A stretch of 18,858 nt of DNA from Clostridia bacterium (GTDB lineage Bacteria > Bacillota_A > Clostridia > Christensenellales > Borkfalkiaceae), in contig JAFTIG010000056.1 in assembly GCA_017457015.1 (NCBI GenBank), forward strand, positions 1 to 18,858. Direction: 5' to 3'. Position numbers and translations under genes: made by a program. Numbering within the stretch: position 1 is the stretch's first letter; every line of letters begins with the position of its first letter. This document shows, piece by piece, positions 7,073 to 14,792 of this stretch. Under the pieces are notes generated by a model. It did not search any database. It worked only from the letters and a program-made list of their open reading frames with translations, and had not been told where the DNA came from.

Positions 7073-9925
7073 TTAACCCTCCACTACCTTTATCGTATAT
7101 ACTAAATTTTGTACGTTGCCTTCACTGTCACGCGCAGAATAAATAACGTTATAACTACCCGTTTCGGTTGCCATAAAGCCCGTATCATCTCCTGCTGCAA
7201 ACGTTTCTACTCTACCAGTAGGAAGTATAAGCATTACCGTACACGTTAATCCGCTATCCTTATCGTCTGATACCGACGCGTTCGGGATATGAACTTTACT
7301 GCCGACCACAACTTCTGTGGGAAGTTTCGACGCGAGTGTAATGACGGGTTTAGTATCGTCTATTACGTTTACCGTGTAAGTGAAACTTAATCTGTTACCG
7401 TAAGAGTCTAATGCGAAATAAGTGATAAAGTAAGTGCCAAACTTGTTGAGTTTTATAGAAATTTTTTCACCGTCGCTAATCTTGTAGCCGTCAAGTTTTT
7501 TACCTTGAACGGACGTCATTATGCTTTCCGACGGATTTTCTACCGTAAGTTCAACTTGAACTCTGCCGTCTAAAACGTCTGATACGATTGCTTCGGGAAG
7601 TACGTATTCACTGCCGACCTTATATTCTCCACCGTAGTCGTCTACGAAAGAAATTCTCGGTCCAACGTAATCTCTTTGGTCGCTAGTCAACGCGCTACCG
7701 TTTATCTTGTTGAGTGCGATAGAGCCTACCGAACCACCCGTAAGATAAAAGGAAACGTAATATTCGTTGCCGATAAATCCACTAAACGGATTACCGTTAA
7801 GATCTTTATCAATAGTTACCGTGCTAGATTTTGTAAAGTCGAAAGCCACTTGGTTGGTAACGTCGTCGTAGGTGAGTTCAAATTTTTGGTTTTCATCAAA
7901 GGTGGACGCAACGATAAGCGATTTGTCTTTGTCGTTGTTTGCATAGAAATATACTTTGCCGTCTTGCTTTTTGTAAGTGAAGGAAATCTGTACGTTTTTA
8001 TCGTTATAATCGGTAAGAACGGTAGTAAATTCACTTATGTCGTTAGACGTATTAGTAGCCGTAAATTCCATGACGAACGCCGTTTGATACAAACTGTTTA
8101 TAAAGTCAAATTCACCGTCACCGCCAGTCATTGCTAAAATCATTGAGTTATAAGTTGCGCTTACCGAGCCACTGCCGACTTCAAAGTATTTACTCATATC
8201 GAGCGTCGTGCCGTCTTTTACCTTATATACGGGAATAGACTTGGTGTAATTTGCCGTCTTTCCGTTAATAACTGCTTGATAGATTACGTCTACGGTATCT
8301 TTATGATTATTAACAGAAGGAACGAAGTTGCCTTTGTTGACCGTCAAGTTGTTTGAGCCGTATACGACTTTAACGGTCGTATTTACGGGATCGCCCGTGC
8401 CGTTGACGTAGTTATACGCTTTTATTTCAGGGAGTTTGTAAGTAAGCCCTTCAATAAAATAGTTCGGAAGTACGGGAATATCAATAAACGTTGCCTTGTC
8501 GGTTGCCGTTACGTCGACTGAAAGGGTTTTAGTAACCTTTTGACCAACGAAGTCGGTAACGACGATTTTAACGTCGAGATCACCTATGATAGTAGGACGT
8601 ACCGCACCGTTTACAACCGCGAGATCCTTACCTGCGTTAACTGCGGTGATTTCCACCTTAACGTCTTTATAGTCGCCGATATAACCGTTTATATCGAGTT
8701 CGGGGATAACGAACGCGTCGCCTACCGGAGTAGTCGTGCTTGCATCACCTAATTCAACCGAAAGCCCGTCTATTGCGGAAACGTTAACGGCAGTTAAATC
8801 GTACACTTGTACGGTTTTGTTGTTTCTATCGTCGAGCGAAGTATAAACTATACTGTAATTGCCCGCAATAGTAGGAATAAACGTACCGTCGCTTCTAACG
8901 CTTTGTTTTATTTTATTGTTTGAATAATAGTTATAGTAAACTTCTGCGTTTACGTCTTCAGCGCCCGTATAGACGTCAAATGCGTCTGCATCAAATACGG
9001 GATATTTACTGCCGACGATAGCGGTCGGGAGTTGCGCTTTATCGTATCCGTTTAAGTCAACGTTAACCGTCGGACCGCCGTTATCAATTAGCGCGGTGTT
9101 TGATAAATCGTAATCACCGTACTGTTCGATAAATAAATGTGCCGCACCGCTCTGGAATTCTTCAACCCAAATTTCTACGTAAACTTCACCGGTGGTAAAG
9201 CCTTCAAAAACGTTAGCGCCGTGGAGCGAACTGTCGTCAAGGTCAACTATCCAGTTAACAGAGCCGTCGGGTACGAAATGAACGTAAGATTTCCATCTGC
9301 TCGATATATACGGCATATTGTCTACGGGATCGAAATAGTAAGACAAACACGCAATATCGCCGTTATAGAAGGGGAAGTTTGCACCCGTGCCGTAGTCGTC
9401 AGAACACCAGTCTTGAACGCCGTGGCTGTATCCTTTGTAAGTGCCGACGTGGCTTTTTGCCATAGTGTAAGACGCAGGCTCGCCGTTAAGGTTACCAGGG
9501 TGGTTTTGAGTTCTGTAACTAACCCTGATTTCGGGGTTATACGCGTCGATTAAGTCCATCCGTATTCTTGCAAAATCCGCCGTGCCCGTAGATGCGGGAG
9601 CAGGTCTTAACGTTATAATCGGCTGCATATTGAGTTCGTATAAGTCGATTACTTGACGGAGAACTAATTTATCCGATGCCGAAGTAAAGTTTGTAACTAA
9701 ACCTTTCGTGCCGTCGGTAATAGTTTCCCAAGTGCCGTACGATGCACTTGCGTCTTCCGCGCCATCTATATAGTAAGCGAGTTCAGACTTGTCTGCCGCC
9801 GCCTGGTTTGAATAGTTATTGACGCTGGCGTTTGCAATAAAGATACTTCCGCAAGTAACGCAAACTATCGTGACCAAAGTGAGCAGTTGTAAAAGACTTC
9901 TTTTATTTTTTGCCTTTTCAATCAT
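7073..9925 (-). CDS. Secreted multidomain Ig-like / lectin-like beta-sandwich protein
   Basis: 950 residues. Residues 1-33 form a Sec signal or N-terminal membrane anchor (KNKR, hydrophobic 11-30, possible ANA|S cleavage); there is no lipobox. Residues about 60-275 and 575-750 look like jelly-roll, concanavalin/LamG-like domains rich in aromatic residues, a common form of carbohydrate-binding module. Between and after them are Ig-like domains at about 285-380, 385-475, 483-570, 755-855 and 857-950. The last two follow the DUF5011/HYR-like pattern: DDTKPVITL, VGSKVHIPNA, then GSYNVIYSARDSEGN. The protein ends in the final Ig domain with no LPXTG, SLH or C-terminal membrane segment. GGAG lies before the ATG (AAGGAGAAAATGTAAATG; a second ATG 6 bases upstream is out of frame). 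It is probably a glycan-binding scaffold working with the coupled DUF4838 lipoprotein. Domain names are by pattern only. Confidence 0.82.
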   Translation of the reverse strand: MIEKAKNKRSLLQLLTLVTIVCVTCGSIFIANASVNNYSNQAAADKSELAYYIDGAEDASASYGTWETITDGTKGLVTNFTSASDKLVLRQVIDLYELNMQPIITLRPAPASTGTADFARIRMDLIDAYNPEIRVSYRTQNHPGNLNGEPASYTMAKSHVGTYKGYSHGVQDWCSDDYGTGANFPFYNGDIACLSYYFDPVDNMPYISSRWKSYVHFVPDGSVNWIVDLDDSSLHGANVFEGFTTGEVYVEIWVEEFQSGAAHLFIEQYGDYDLSNTALIDNGGPTVNVDLNGYDKAQLPTAIVGSKYPVFDADAFDVYTGAEDVNAEVYYNYYSNNKIKQSVRSDGTFIPTIAGNYSIVYTSLDDRNNKTVQVYDLTAVNVSAIDGLSVELGDASTTTPVGDAFVIPELDINGYIGDYKDVKVEITAVNAGKDLAVVNGAVRPTIIGDLDVKIVVTDFVGQKVTKTLSVDVTATDKATFIDIPVLPNYFIEGLTYKLPEIKAYNYVNGTGDPVNTTVKVVYGSNNLTVNKGNFVPSVNNHKDTVDVIYQAVINGKTANYTKSIPVYKVKDGTTLDMSKYFEVGSGSVSATYNSMILAMTGGDGEFDFINSLYQTAFVMEFTATNTSNDISEFTTVLTDYNDKNVQISFTYKKQDGKVYFYANNDKDKSLIVASTFDENQKFELTYDDVTNQVAFDFTKSSTVTIDKDLNGNPFSGFIGNEYYVSFYLTGGSVGSIALNKINGSALTSDQRDYVGPRISFVDDYGGEYKVGSEYVLPEAIVSDVLDGRVQVELTVENPSESIMTSVQGKKLDGYKISDGEKISIKLNKFGTYFITYFALDSYGNRLSFTYTVNVIDDTKPVITLASKLPTEVVVGSKVHIPNASVSDDKDSGLTCTVMLILPTGRVETFAAGDDTGFMATETGSYNVIYSARDSEGNVQNLVYTIKVVEG

Positions 9926-10025
9926 TTACATTTTCTCCTTAATTGTTTTTTGTAAATTTGATTCCGTTAGGGGTGCTACCCCCCCCCTAAAAAAATATTT
10001 TCTCCTTTTGGGGAATTTACCCTTT
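9926..10025. other. 100-bp intergenic gap with C9 run and GGGG/CCCC hairpin
   Basis: The gap lies inside the operon between the second permease and the 950-residue protein. A run of nine C (9979-9987) sits in an inverted repeat TTAGGGG/CCCCTAA (9967-9973 with 9984-9990). No T-run follows in the transcribed (minus) direction, so a terminator is not supported. The segment TCCTTTTGGGGAATTTAC (10003-10020) resembles TCCTTTGGGGAAATTTAC at 14651-14668. Confidence 0.5.
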
Positions 10026-10964
10026 TTATTTTAATCCGCCTATAGTAATATTGCCTAGCAAACGCTTTTGGAATGCGATAAACAATGCTAACAAGGGAAT
10101 TGCCACTATGATACAACCTGCAAGTTGTGCTGGAGTGGAACTGCTGGACGCGTCGAGCGCGCCCGTAGTATACCAGTATAACCCGAACGCCAACGTCGGA
10201 TGCGACGGCATAAAAATTAGCGGTGTCTGGAAATCGTTCCAGTAGGATATAAAGTTAAGTAAGATTACCGTAAAAATTGAGCCCTTAACGAACGGGAAAA
10301 TAATCCTGAGCATTATGCTTAAATTTCCCGCACCGTCAATCTGTGCCGCTTCGGTAAAATCTTTAGGTATTTGCTTAAACGACGCAAAGAATACCAAGAA
10401 ATATAAACCTTGAACGTGAGTATTCATTACCCAAATACCGAAAATACTGTCGTAGAGATTGAGATTTGTCGCCATTTCTAATTGTGACGGCAACGCACCG
10501 ACTACGGGTATTATCATTTGTATAATAGCAATGGTATATACTACTTTACAGAACTTAAATTCAAATCTGCCGACTACGTACGCCGCCAAGAGCGACATAA
10601 GCATAGCGAGCACAGAACTACCTATTGCGTAAAGCAAGGAGTTCATAATCATTTCGGGTATCTTGACGTATCTAGTACCTTCATTTCCGAGAACGGGTAC
10701 TACGAAGGTAGGATCGATAAGCGCTTCAGAATCGCCCACGAACATCAACTTATAGTTGTAGAACGTCCACGGATCGGGTTTTGCCCAACCGCCGTTCATA
10801 ATAAAGTCAAGGTCTTCTCTAAACGACGTTACTATCGCCCAACCGAGCGGGAACAATAAAGATACTACATATAAAAGAAGAACTATTAAACTTATTATGC
10901 CTATTACCGAGCAGGTTGCTTTTAAGCCTTCTTTATTTTTGATGATGCTTTTTTTAGTTTTCAT
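10026..10964 (-). CDS. ABC sugar transporter permease, MalG/AraQ type
   Basis: 312 residues. An N-terminal membrane segment (about 17-45) is followed by five further hydrophobic segments. The cytoplasmic ATPase-contact loop is visible at about 205-225 (EAAQIDGAGNLSIMLRIIFP, the EAA---G---------I-LP pattern). The C-terminus NITIGGLK is typical of the second permease of CUT1 importers, whose members usually end in ...GLT.GAVKG or a variant. It forms the membrane channel with the permease encoded just upstream (12-base gap). No ATPase gene lies in the window, so a shared MsmX/UgpC-type ATPase encoded elsewhere is inferred. A GGGGG ribosome site precedes the ATG. Confidence 0.93.
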   Translation of the reverse strand: MKTKKSIIKNKEGLKATCSVIGIISLIVLLLYVVSLLFPLGWAIVTSFREDLDFIMNGGWAKPDPWTFYNYKLMFVGDSEALIDPTFVVPVLGNEGTRYVKIPEMIMNSLLYAIGSSVLAMLMSLLAAYVVGRFEFKFCKVVYTIAIIQMIIPVVGALPSQLEMATNLNLYDSIFGIWVMNTHVQGLYFLVFFASFKQIPKDFTEAAQIDGAGNLSIMLRIIFPFVKGSIFTVILLNFISYWNDFQTPLIFMPSHPTLAFGLYWYTTGALDASSSSTPAQLAGCIIVAIPLLALFIAFQKRLLGNITIGGLK

Positions 10965-10976
10965 TTGCTTGCCCCC

Positions 10977-11900
10977 TTACTCCGTTTTAGGTCCGAGTTT
11001 TTCAAACGCCCATCTTGCAAAAAGCGTTATCGGCGTTGCAACTAACGTGAGCGTAACGCTATACGCTGCAAGGAGCGGTCTTTCTGCTCTCGTACCCGTA
11101 TTGACCTTCCTAAATAAATGATAGCCTATCGTTCGATACGCTTCATCCGCGCTATTACCATAGAAAGAATACAGACTCAACTGGTTTGTAAACAGCCCTG
11201 CGATACTTGTTATTAAGAAGGTCGTTATCGTAGGATAGATAAGCGGTAAGATTATATAAACGAACTCTTGGATAGAGTTAGTTCCGTCAAGTTTAGACGC
11301 TTCTATTACCGATTGCTCTATAGTGTTCATTGCACCCGAATACATAAGTATCTGCGTACCAAAGCCTATCCAAATCATAAAGAACAAGATAGCGAACATT
11401 TTGGTGTCGGGGTTAGACAGTAATCCCATACCGTTAAATACTCCGGGGAATATTTCGGGGAGTGCGGTTTCTACAAAGTTTCTATACATCGTTACCGTGA
11501 TAGTTGAAGATAAAATCGACGGTAAGAACAAGAATACTCTAAACGTTTTTGACGCAAACATTTCCTTATAAATATACAATGAGAATATTAACGCCAAAGT
11601 AGTTCCAACGCCCACGCTTACCAAGAAGGCAATGCCGGAGTTTTTAAACGCCGTGCCGATTGCCTTATCGAAGCGTATTTCGTTGAACATCATAATAAAG
11701 TTGTTGAACCCGTTGCCCTCAAACGCACCGACGTTAGTTTCGGGGTTTATTTCAAACTTTTGGAACGCCATTGCTATTGAGTTAAAGTTTACGCCGATAT
11801 AAAAGATTCCAAACTGAACGGCGGGCACCAACAATACTAGTAAGCAGAATATTAAATCTTTATTTCTGCGTTGGCTAAATACGTTGTTTTTATTTTTCAT
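10977..11900 (-). CDS. ABC sugar transporter permease, MalF/UgpA type
   Basis: 307 residues. The first membrane segment is at about 16-38 (DLIFCLLVLLVPAVQFGIFY), with five more after it. The EAA loop is at about 200-220 (EASKLDGTNSIQEFVYIILP), which places it in the binding-protein-dependent transport inner-membrane component family, first permease of the CUT1 pair. It lies 30 bases after the binding-protein gene and 12 bases before its partner permease, the normal CUT1 order. An AAGGTG ribosome site precedes the ATG. Substrate cannot be read from the sequence; context suggests an oligosaccharide released at the cell surface. Confidence 0.93.
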   Translation of the reverse strand: MKNKNNVFSQRRNKDLIFCLLVLLVPAVQFGIFYIGVNFNSIAMAFQKFEINPETNVGAFEGNGFNNFIMMFNEIRFDKAIGTAFKNSGIAFLVSVGVGTTLALIFSLYIYKEMFASKTFRVFLFLPSILSSTITVTMYRNFVETALPEIFPGVFNGMGLLSNPDTKMFAILFFMIWIGFGTQILMYSGAMNTIEQSVIEASKLDGTNSIQEFVYIILPLIYPTITTFLITSIAGLFTNQLSLYSFYGNSADEAYRTIGYHLFRKVNTGTRAERPLLAAYSVTLTLVATPITLFARWAFEKLGPKTE

Positions 11901-11930
11901 TTAAACACCTTAAGTAAAAAATTCGTTAGG

Positions 11931-13607
11931 TTAGTTTTTGAAAGTTCTGGTCGTCGTCCTTATTTCGTTAAAGATTGTTTCGGGCGAAACACCTGATCTT
12001 AAAGCCGTTACGGGATCGGTAGCGTAACTTGATGCAAACGCGTCTAAACTGCTTAAAGCAGTGTAGTTGTTGTAACAGAAGGTACTGTTACTTTGTCCCA
12101 TAACGCGGTTACTGTTTTCAATAAGAGTTCTGACGCTGTTTCCAAAAGGCGTAACCTTTGAAAGTTGCTCTTCGCTCAACGTATAATTAAATCCTCTAGG
12201 AACGTTGGTCGTCATAAAGAAGTCGGCAAGTGCGTCGTTAGTATGGCAGTACTTAACGAAAAGTTCTGCAAGTTTAGCAATATCCGAGCCGGGCGTTACG
12301 TTGCCGTTAATTGCGCAGATAGAAGAACCCGTTGCAATGGTGTTTTTACCAAGATGCGTTTCGTCTACCTTGGGACAGGGCATAACGGCAAGATTTCTTT
12401 CTTCAAGAGAACTGTTTTTATATCTGCTCTTCATTGAACGGAAGGTATCCGCAGATTCGTGCGTCCAGTAAGTACCTTCAACGAGCATACCTATCGGGTT
12501 AGTCTTGCTGTTATATTTACTAGTAAGGAAGGTTGCCTGTGCGCCGGTGTGTGAAGTTGCTTCGTTTACCGCCGCCGATGCGTACCAACCGTTGTCTATA
12601 ATCTTATCAAAGAAACGGAGTCCGTAAAGAATACCAGCCGAACTGAAGATATCCTGTGCGTTAGACGAACTGATGGTGGTAGGGGCTTTAAACGTTATAT
12701 TTCCGCTTGCATCCAAACTCTGTACGAGTTTAGTCATAGTTCCGTCAACCTTAATTCTCGCTGCGAGTTCGCTGCCTTCGTAATCGGCTCTAAGCATTGC
12801 CATATATTCGGTGGTATAGAAGTTGTACATACCCGACCAAACGATAGGATCAACACCTCTTAATTCCATAGTTTCGCAAAGAAGGAAGAACTCTTCGTAC
12901 GTTCTGGGAAGACCGTCGTCGTAAGTTCCCGATTCTCCGTCAGGGCCAGTGCCCCTACCTGCGTCGGTAGACTTTTTAGTGAGCTGACCGTTAGTGTCAA
13001 AGAACAACGACTTTTCGTTAAAAATGTCTACGTCGTAAGTGATAGTAGAAAATATATCGTAGTGTGGGAGCGCGTAATATTTTTTGCTGTCGCCCGTACC
13101 TATACCGTAATATTCTTTAAAGTCTTCACTGAGTTTGCTCTCAATCGTAACTACACCGTCACCCGTTTCGTCACCTTCGCCAACTTCGTAAAGACTGCCT
13201 TTAACGACGTGCGTCATATCGTAAAGTTTATTCGTAGCAACCATGTCTAGATAGTTTGAACCGCCAAGGAAATAAATCTGGTTCTTTTCTATCGCCATTT
13301 TTTCTGCCGTTGCCGTACCGCTGTTTTTGTGAGCGTCTACCCACACTTGAACGCCGGTGGTGTCTTCGGTAAACTTAACGTCTGCATATTCTTTTTGGAA
13401 TTTCTCTATGTTCCTATAAAGCCATTCCGTACCAACACCGCCGTTGAAGTTGGAAACGTAAAGTTGTGCCTTGTTTGGGTCGTACTTTTGGTCTTTTACG
13501 TGATTACTTTTGGGGCCATCGTCACCACAACCCATCAAGCCGATAGATCCAAAAGCACACACGATTGCAAGAAGCAATACTACAGTTTTCTTGAAAAATT
13601 TGTTCAT
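11931..13607 (-). CDS. ABC transporter extracellular solute-binding lipoprotein (family 1, large type)
   Basis: 558 residues. Residues 1-27 are a lipoprotein signal with lipobox LMGC (Cys27). The mature N-terminus has the beta-strand then helix expected of family 1 sugar-binding proteins (AQLYVSNFNGG, then NIEKFQKEYADVKF), and later GSSICAINGN with a hinge-like C-terminal lobe. At 558 residues it is longer than the usual 400-450, like the large binding proteins that take bulky oligosaccharides; this size inference does not name a ligand. An acidic insert near residues 215-230 (GPDGESGTYDDG) looks like a calcium-type loop. GGAG before the ATG (AAGGAGAAAAATTATG) supports the start. It would deliver substrate to the two permeases encoded next. 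Confidence 0.92.
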   Translation of the reverse strand: MNKFFKKTVVLLLAIVCAFGSIGLMGCGDDGPKSNHVKDQKYDPNKAQLYVSNFNGGVGTEWLYRNIEKFQKEYADVKFTEDTTGVQVWVDAHKNSGTATAEKMAIEKNQIYFLGGSNYLDMVATNKLYDMTHVVKGSLYEVGEGDETGDGVVTIESKLSEDFKEYYGIGTGDSKKYYALPHYDIFSTITYDVDIFNEKSLFFDTNGQLTKKSTDAGRGTGPDGESGTYDDGLPRTYEEFFLLCETMELRGVDPIVWSGMYNFYTTEYMAMLRADYEGSELAARIKVDGTMTKLVQSLDASGNITFKAPTTISSSNAQDIFSSAGILYGLRFFDKIIDNGWYASAAVNEATSHTGAQATFLTSKYNSKTNPIGMLVEGTYWTHESADTFRSMKSRYKNSSLEERNLAVMPCPKVDETHLGKNTIATGSSICAINGNVTPGSDIAKLAELFVKYCHTNDALADFFMTTNVPRGFNYTLSEEQLSKVTPFGNSVRTLIENSNRVMGQSNSTFCYNNYTALSSLDAFASSYATDPVTALRSGVSPETIFNEIRTTTRTFKN

Positions 13608-13640
13608 AATTTTTCTCCTTAAAATAATTTTTTATCTATA

Positions 13641-14387
13641 TTAAACGTCTATTTCAACTTCCGCTCTTATCGGAAAATGATCTGACGAGATTTCCTTTAT
13701 AACTTCGTAAGATATAACCTTAAACTCTTTTGAAAGGAATATATAGTCGAGAGTTATATACGGGTTAAACGAATCGAGCGTAAACTCGTCCGTTTTACCG
13801 ACCACGTCCGCCACGCTCGTTAACCTTTCATATATCGGCTTTAAGATGTTTGAATGCGGTGTGGAATTAAAATCACCACAAAGCACTACGGGATTTAAGC
13901 AAGAATCGATAATCTCGACAAGTTTATCCACCATCCTTTCTTGCTCTAACAAATTCAGTCCGAAATGAGTGCTTATATAATCTACCTTAACTCCTATATC
14001 GACGGTCGCTTTAACTATAATTCTGTCTTCGTACCAGTCGTTCTCATCCGCTCTCTTTTCATTATCGAGCGGAGCAGACACGGCAATTTTTTCTACGTTT
14101 ACGATAGGGTATTTTGATAAAACGGCGTTGCCTATACTGTCACCCCACCTAAATTCCGCACCTAAACCAAACTCAAAATATTTGTGCCCTGATAGCGCCG
14201 CCAACTTTTCCGTTTGGTTTTGAAGTTCAGATTTATCGCTCTTTTGATAAAGTTCGTTTGCTCCCGTAATATCGGTAGATGAAATTAGCCTTGCCGTCTT
14301 TTCAATATTTACTGGTATTTTATTCCCTTCTTTAAGAGAAAAATCCGCACAGTGACAAACGTTATACGTTCCTATTGTTAATTTCAT
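13641..14387 (-). CDS. Endonuclease/exonuclease/phosphatase (EEP) family metal-dependent hydrolase
   Basis: 248 residues with no signal peptide, so probably cytoplasmic. All landmark residues of the DNase I/inositol-phosphatase fold are present: N9 (TYNV), E45 (GANELYQ), the GNAVLSKYP stretch (87-95), H141 (STHFGL), D172 and N174 (CGDFNS), D214 (LDYIFLS) and the SDH triad residues 235-237. Family members cleave phosphodiester or phosphomonoester bonds with Mg2+ or a similar ion, in nucleic acids, sphingomyelin or inositol phosphates; the target here is unknown. It is the first gene of the sugar-import operon (33 bases before the binding-protein gene), which favours a small-molecule, glycan-linked substrate over DNA repair. 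AGGAGAAG seven bases before the ATG supports the start. Confidence 0.9.
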   Translation of the reverse strand: MKLTIGTYNVCHCADFSLKEGNKIPVNIEKTARLISSTDITGANELYQKSDKSELQNQTEKLAALSGHKYFEFGLGAEFRWGDSIGNAVLSKYPIVNVEKIAVSAPLDNEKRADENDWYEDRIIVKATVDIGVKVDYISTHFGLNLLEQERMVDKLVEIIDSCLNPVVLCGDFNSTPHSNILKPIYERLTSVADVVGKTDEFTLDSFNPYITLDYIFLSKEFKVISYEVIKEISSDHFPIRAEVEIDV

Positions 14388-14434
14388 ATTTCGACTTCTC
14401 CTATTCTAATAGCGGTCGTTTAACACGCACCTAT

Positions 14435-14452
14435 ATATTAATGTATTAATAT
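14435..14452. promoter_or_regulatory. Perfect palindrome ATATTAAT-GT-ATTAATAT in operon leader
   Basis: Eight-base arms with a two-base centre. It lies downstream of the inferred operon start site (about 14479) and 48 bases before the EEP ATG, so a protein bound here could block transcription. The AT-only arms make chance occurrence in AT-rich DNA a real alternative. Confidence 0.35.
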
Positions 14453-14485
14453 TCGTATAAAAGACGATAAATTTTCATCGTAATA

Positions 14486-14514
14486 ATTATACCTTTTTTA
14501 AAAATGCATTTATA
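14486..14514 (-). promoter_or_regulatory. Probable promoter of glycan operon: good -10, weak -35
   Basis: On the minus strand a perfect TATAAT (14491-14486) is preceded, 17 bases upstream, by TATAAA (14514-14509), only three of six matches to TTGACA. The inferred start site is near 14479, giving a leader of about 90 bases. A poor -35 is what one expects of a promoter that needs an activator, and an AraC-type regulator is divergently encoded next door. Confidence 0.55.
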
Positions 14515-14531
14515 GTAGCATATTTATTAAA

Positions 14532-14550
14532 ATTATGGTAAATTCTTATA
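14532..14550 (+). repeat. 19-bp direct repeat, copy 1 (candidate activator site)
   Basis: ATTATGGTAAATTCTTATA, identical to 14704-14722. It lies about 53-71 bases upstream of the inferred operon start site. TTAT occurs near both ends of the element, 13 bases apart, like the two half-contacts of an AraC-type site. Confidence 0.6.
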
Positions 14551-14703
14551 GAACTTTAATATACGATACCATGCTAAAAAACTGTAATTTTAAATTTATT
14601 ATAGCCACCCCCCTATCAAAAGTAAAGATTTTAGCAAAAAACGCTATCTTTCCTTTGGGGAAATTTACTATTAATTGTAAAAAAACAGTCTATTTTTGTT
14701 ATT

Positions 14704-14722
14704 ATTATGGTAAATTCTTATA
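14704..14722 (+). repeat. 19-bp direct repeat, copy 2 (candidate activator site)
   Basis: Identical to 14532-14550 (start-to-start 172 bases). It lies about 52-70 bases upstream of the inferred PocR/AraC gene start site, nearly the same distance as copy 1 from the operon start, but in the opposite orientation relative to its promoter. Confidence 0.6.
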
Positions 14723-14738
14723 AAAAACTACCAACCAC

Positions 14739-14767
14739 TTGACAAATTTTATTATTCAAGTTAAACT
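14739..14767 (+). promoter_or_regulatory. Sigma-70-type promoter of PocR/AraC regulator
   Basis: TTGACA (14739-14744), a 17-base spacer, then TAAACT (14762-14767). The inferred start near 14774 leaves a leader of about 19 bases carrying GGGAG (14781-14785) seven bases before the ATG. The spacer is enclosed by an inverted repeat ACTTGA/TCAAGT (14737-14742 with 14756-14761), a possible operator for autoregulation. Confidence 0.75.
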
Positions 14768-14792
14768 TTTATTGTATTAAGGGAGAATAGAA

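Larger units (their letters stand above)
14388..14792. other. 405-bp divergent control region between glycan operon and PocR/AraC gene
   Basis: No gene is supported here: short open frames lack ribosome sites and any protein-like pattern. It is very AT-rich and holds both divergent promoters, a perfect palindrome at 14435-14452, a second small inverted repeat ACGAT/ATCGT at 14464-14481 near the inferred operon start site, and a 19-bp direct repeat. Between the repeat copies lies a C6 run (14608-14613) and TCCTTTGGGGAAATTTAC (14651-14668), which resembles a motif in the 9926-10025 gap. Confidence 0.7.

Noticed and set aside
9967..9990. Terminator between permease and 950-residue protein
   Set aside because: The GGGG/CCCC hairpin has no T-run in the minus direction, and the genes on both sides belong to one functional unit.
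14535..14723. Small protein-coding gene at 14535-14723
   Set aside because: No ribosome site, no protein-like composition, and it lies across both copies of the 19-bp repeat in the control region.
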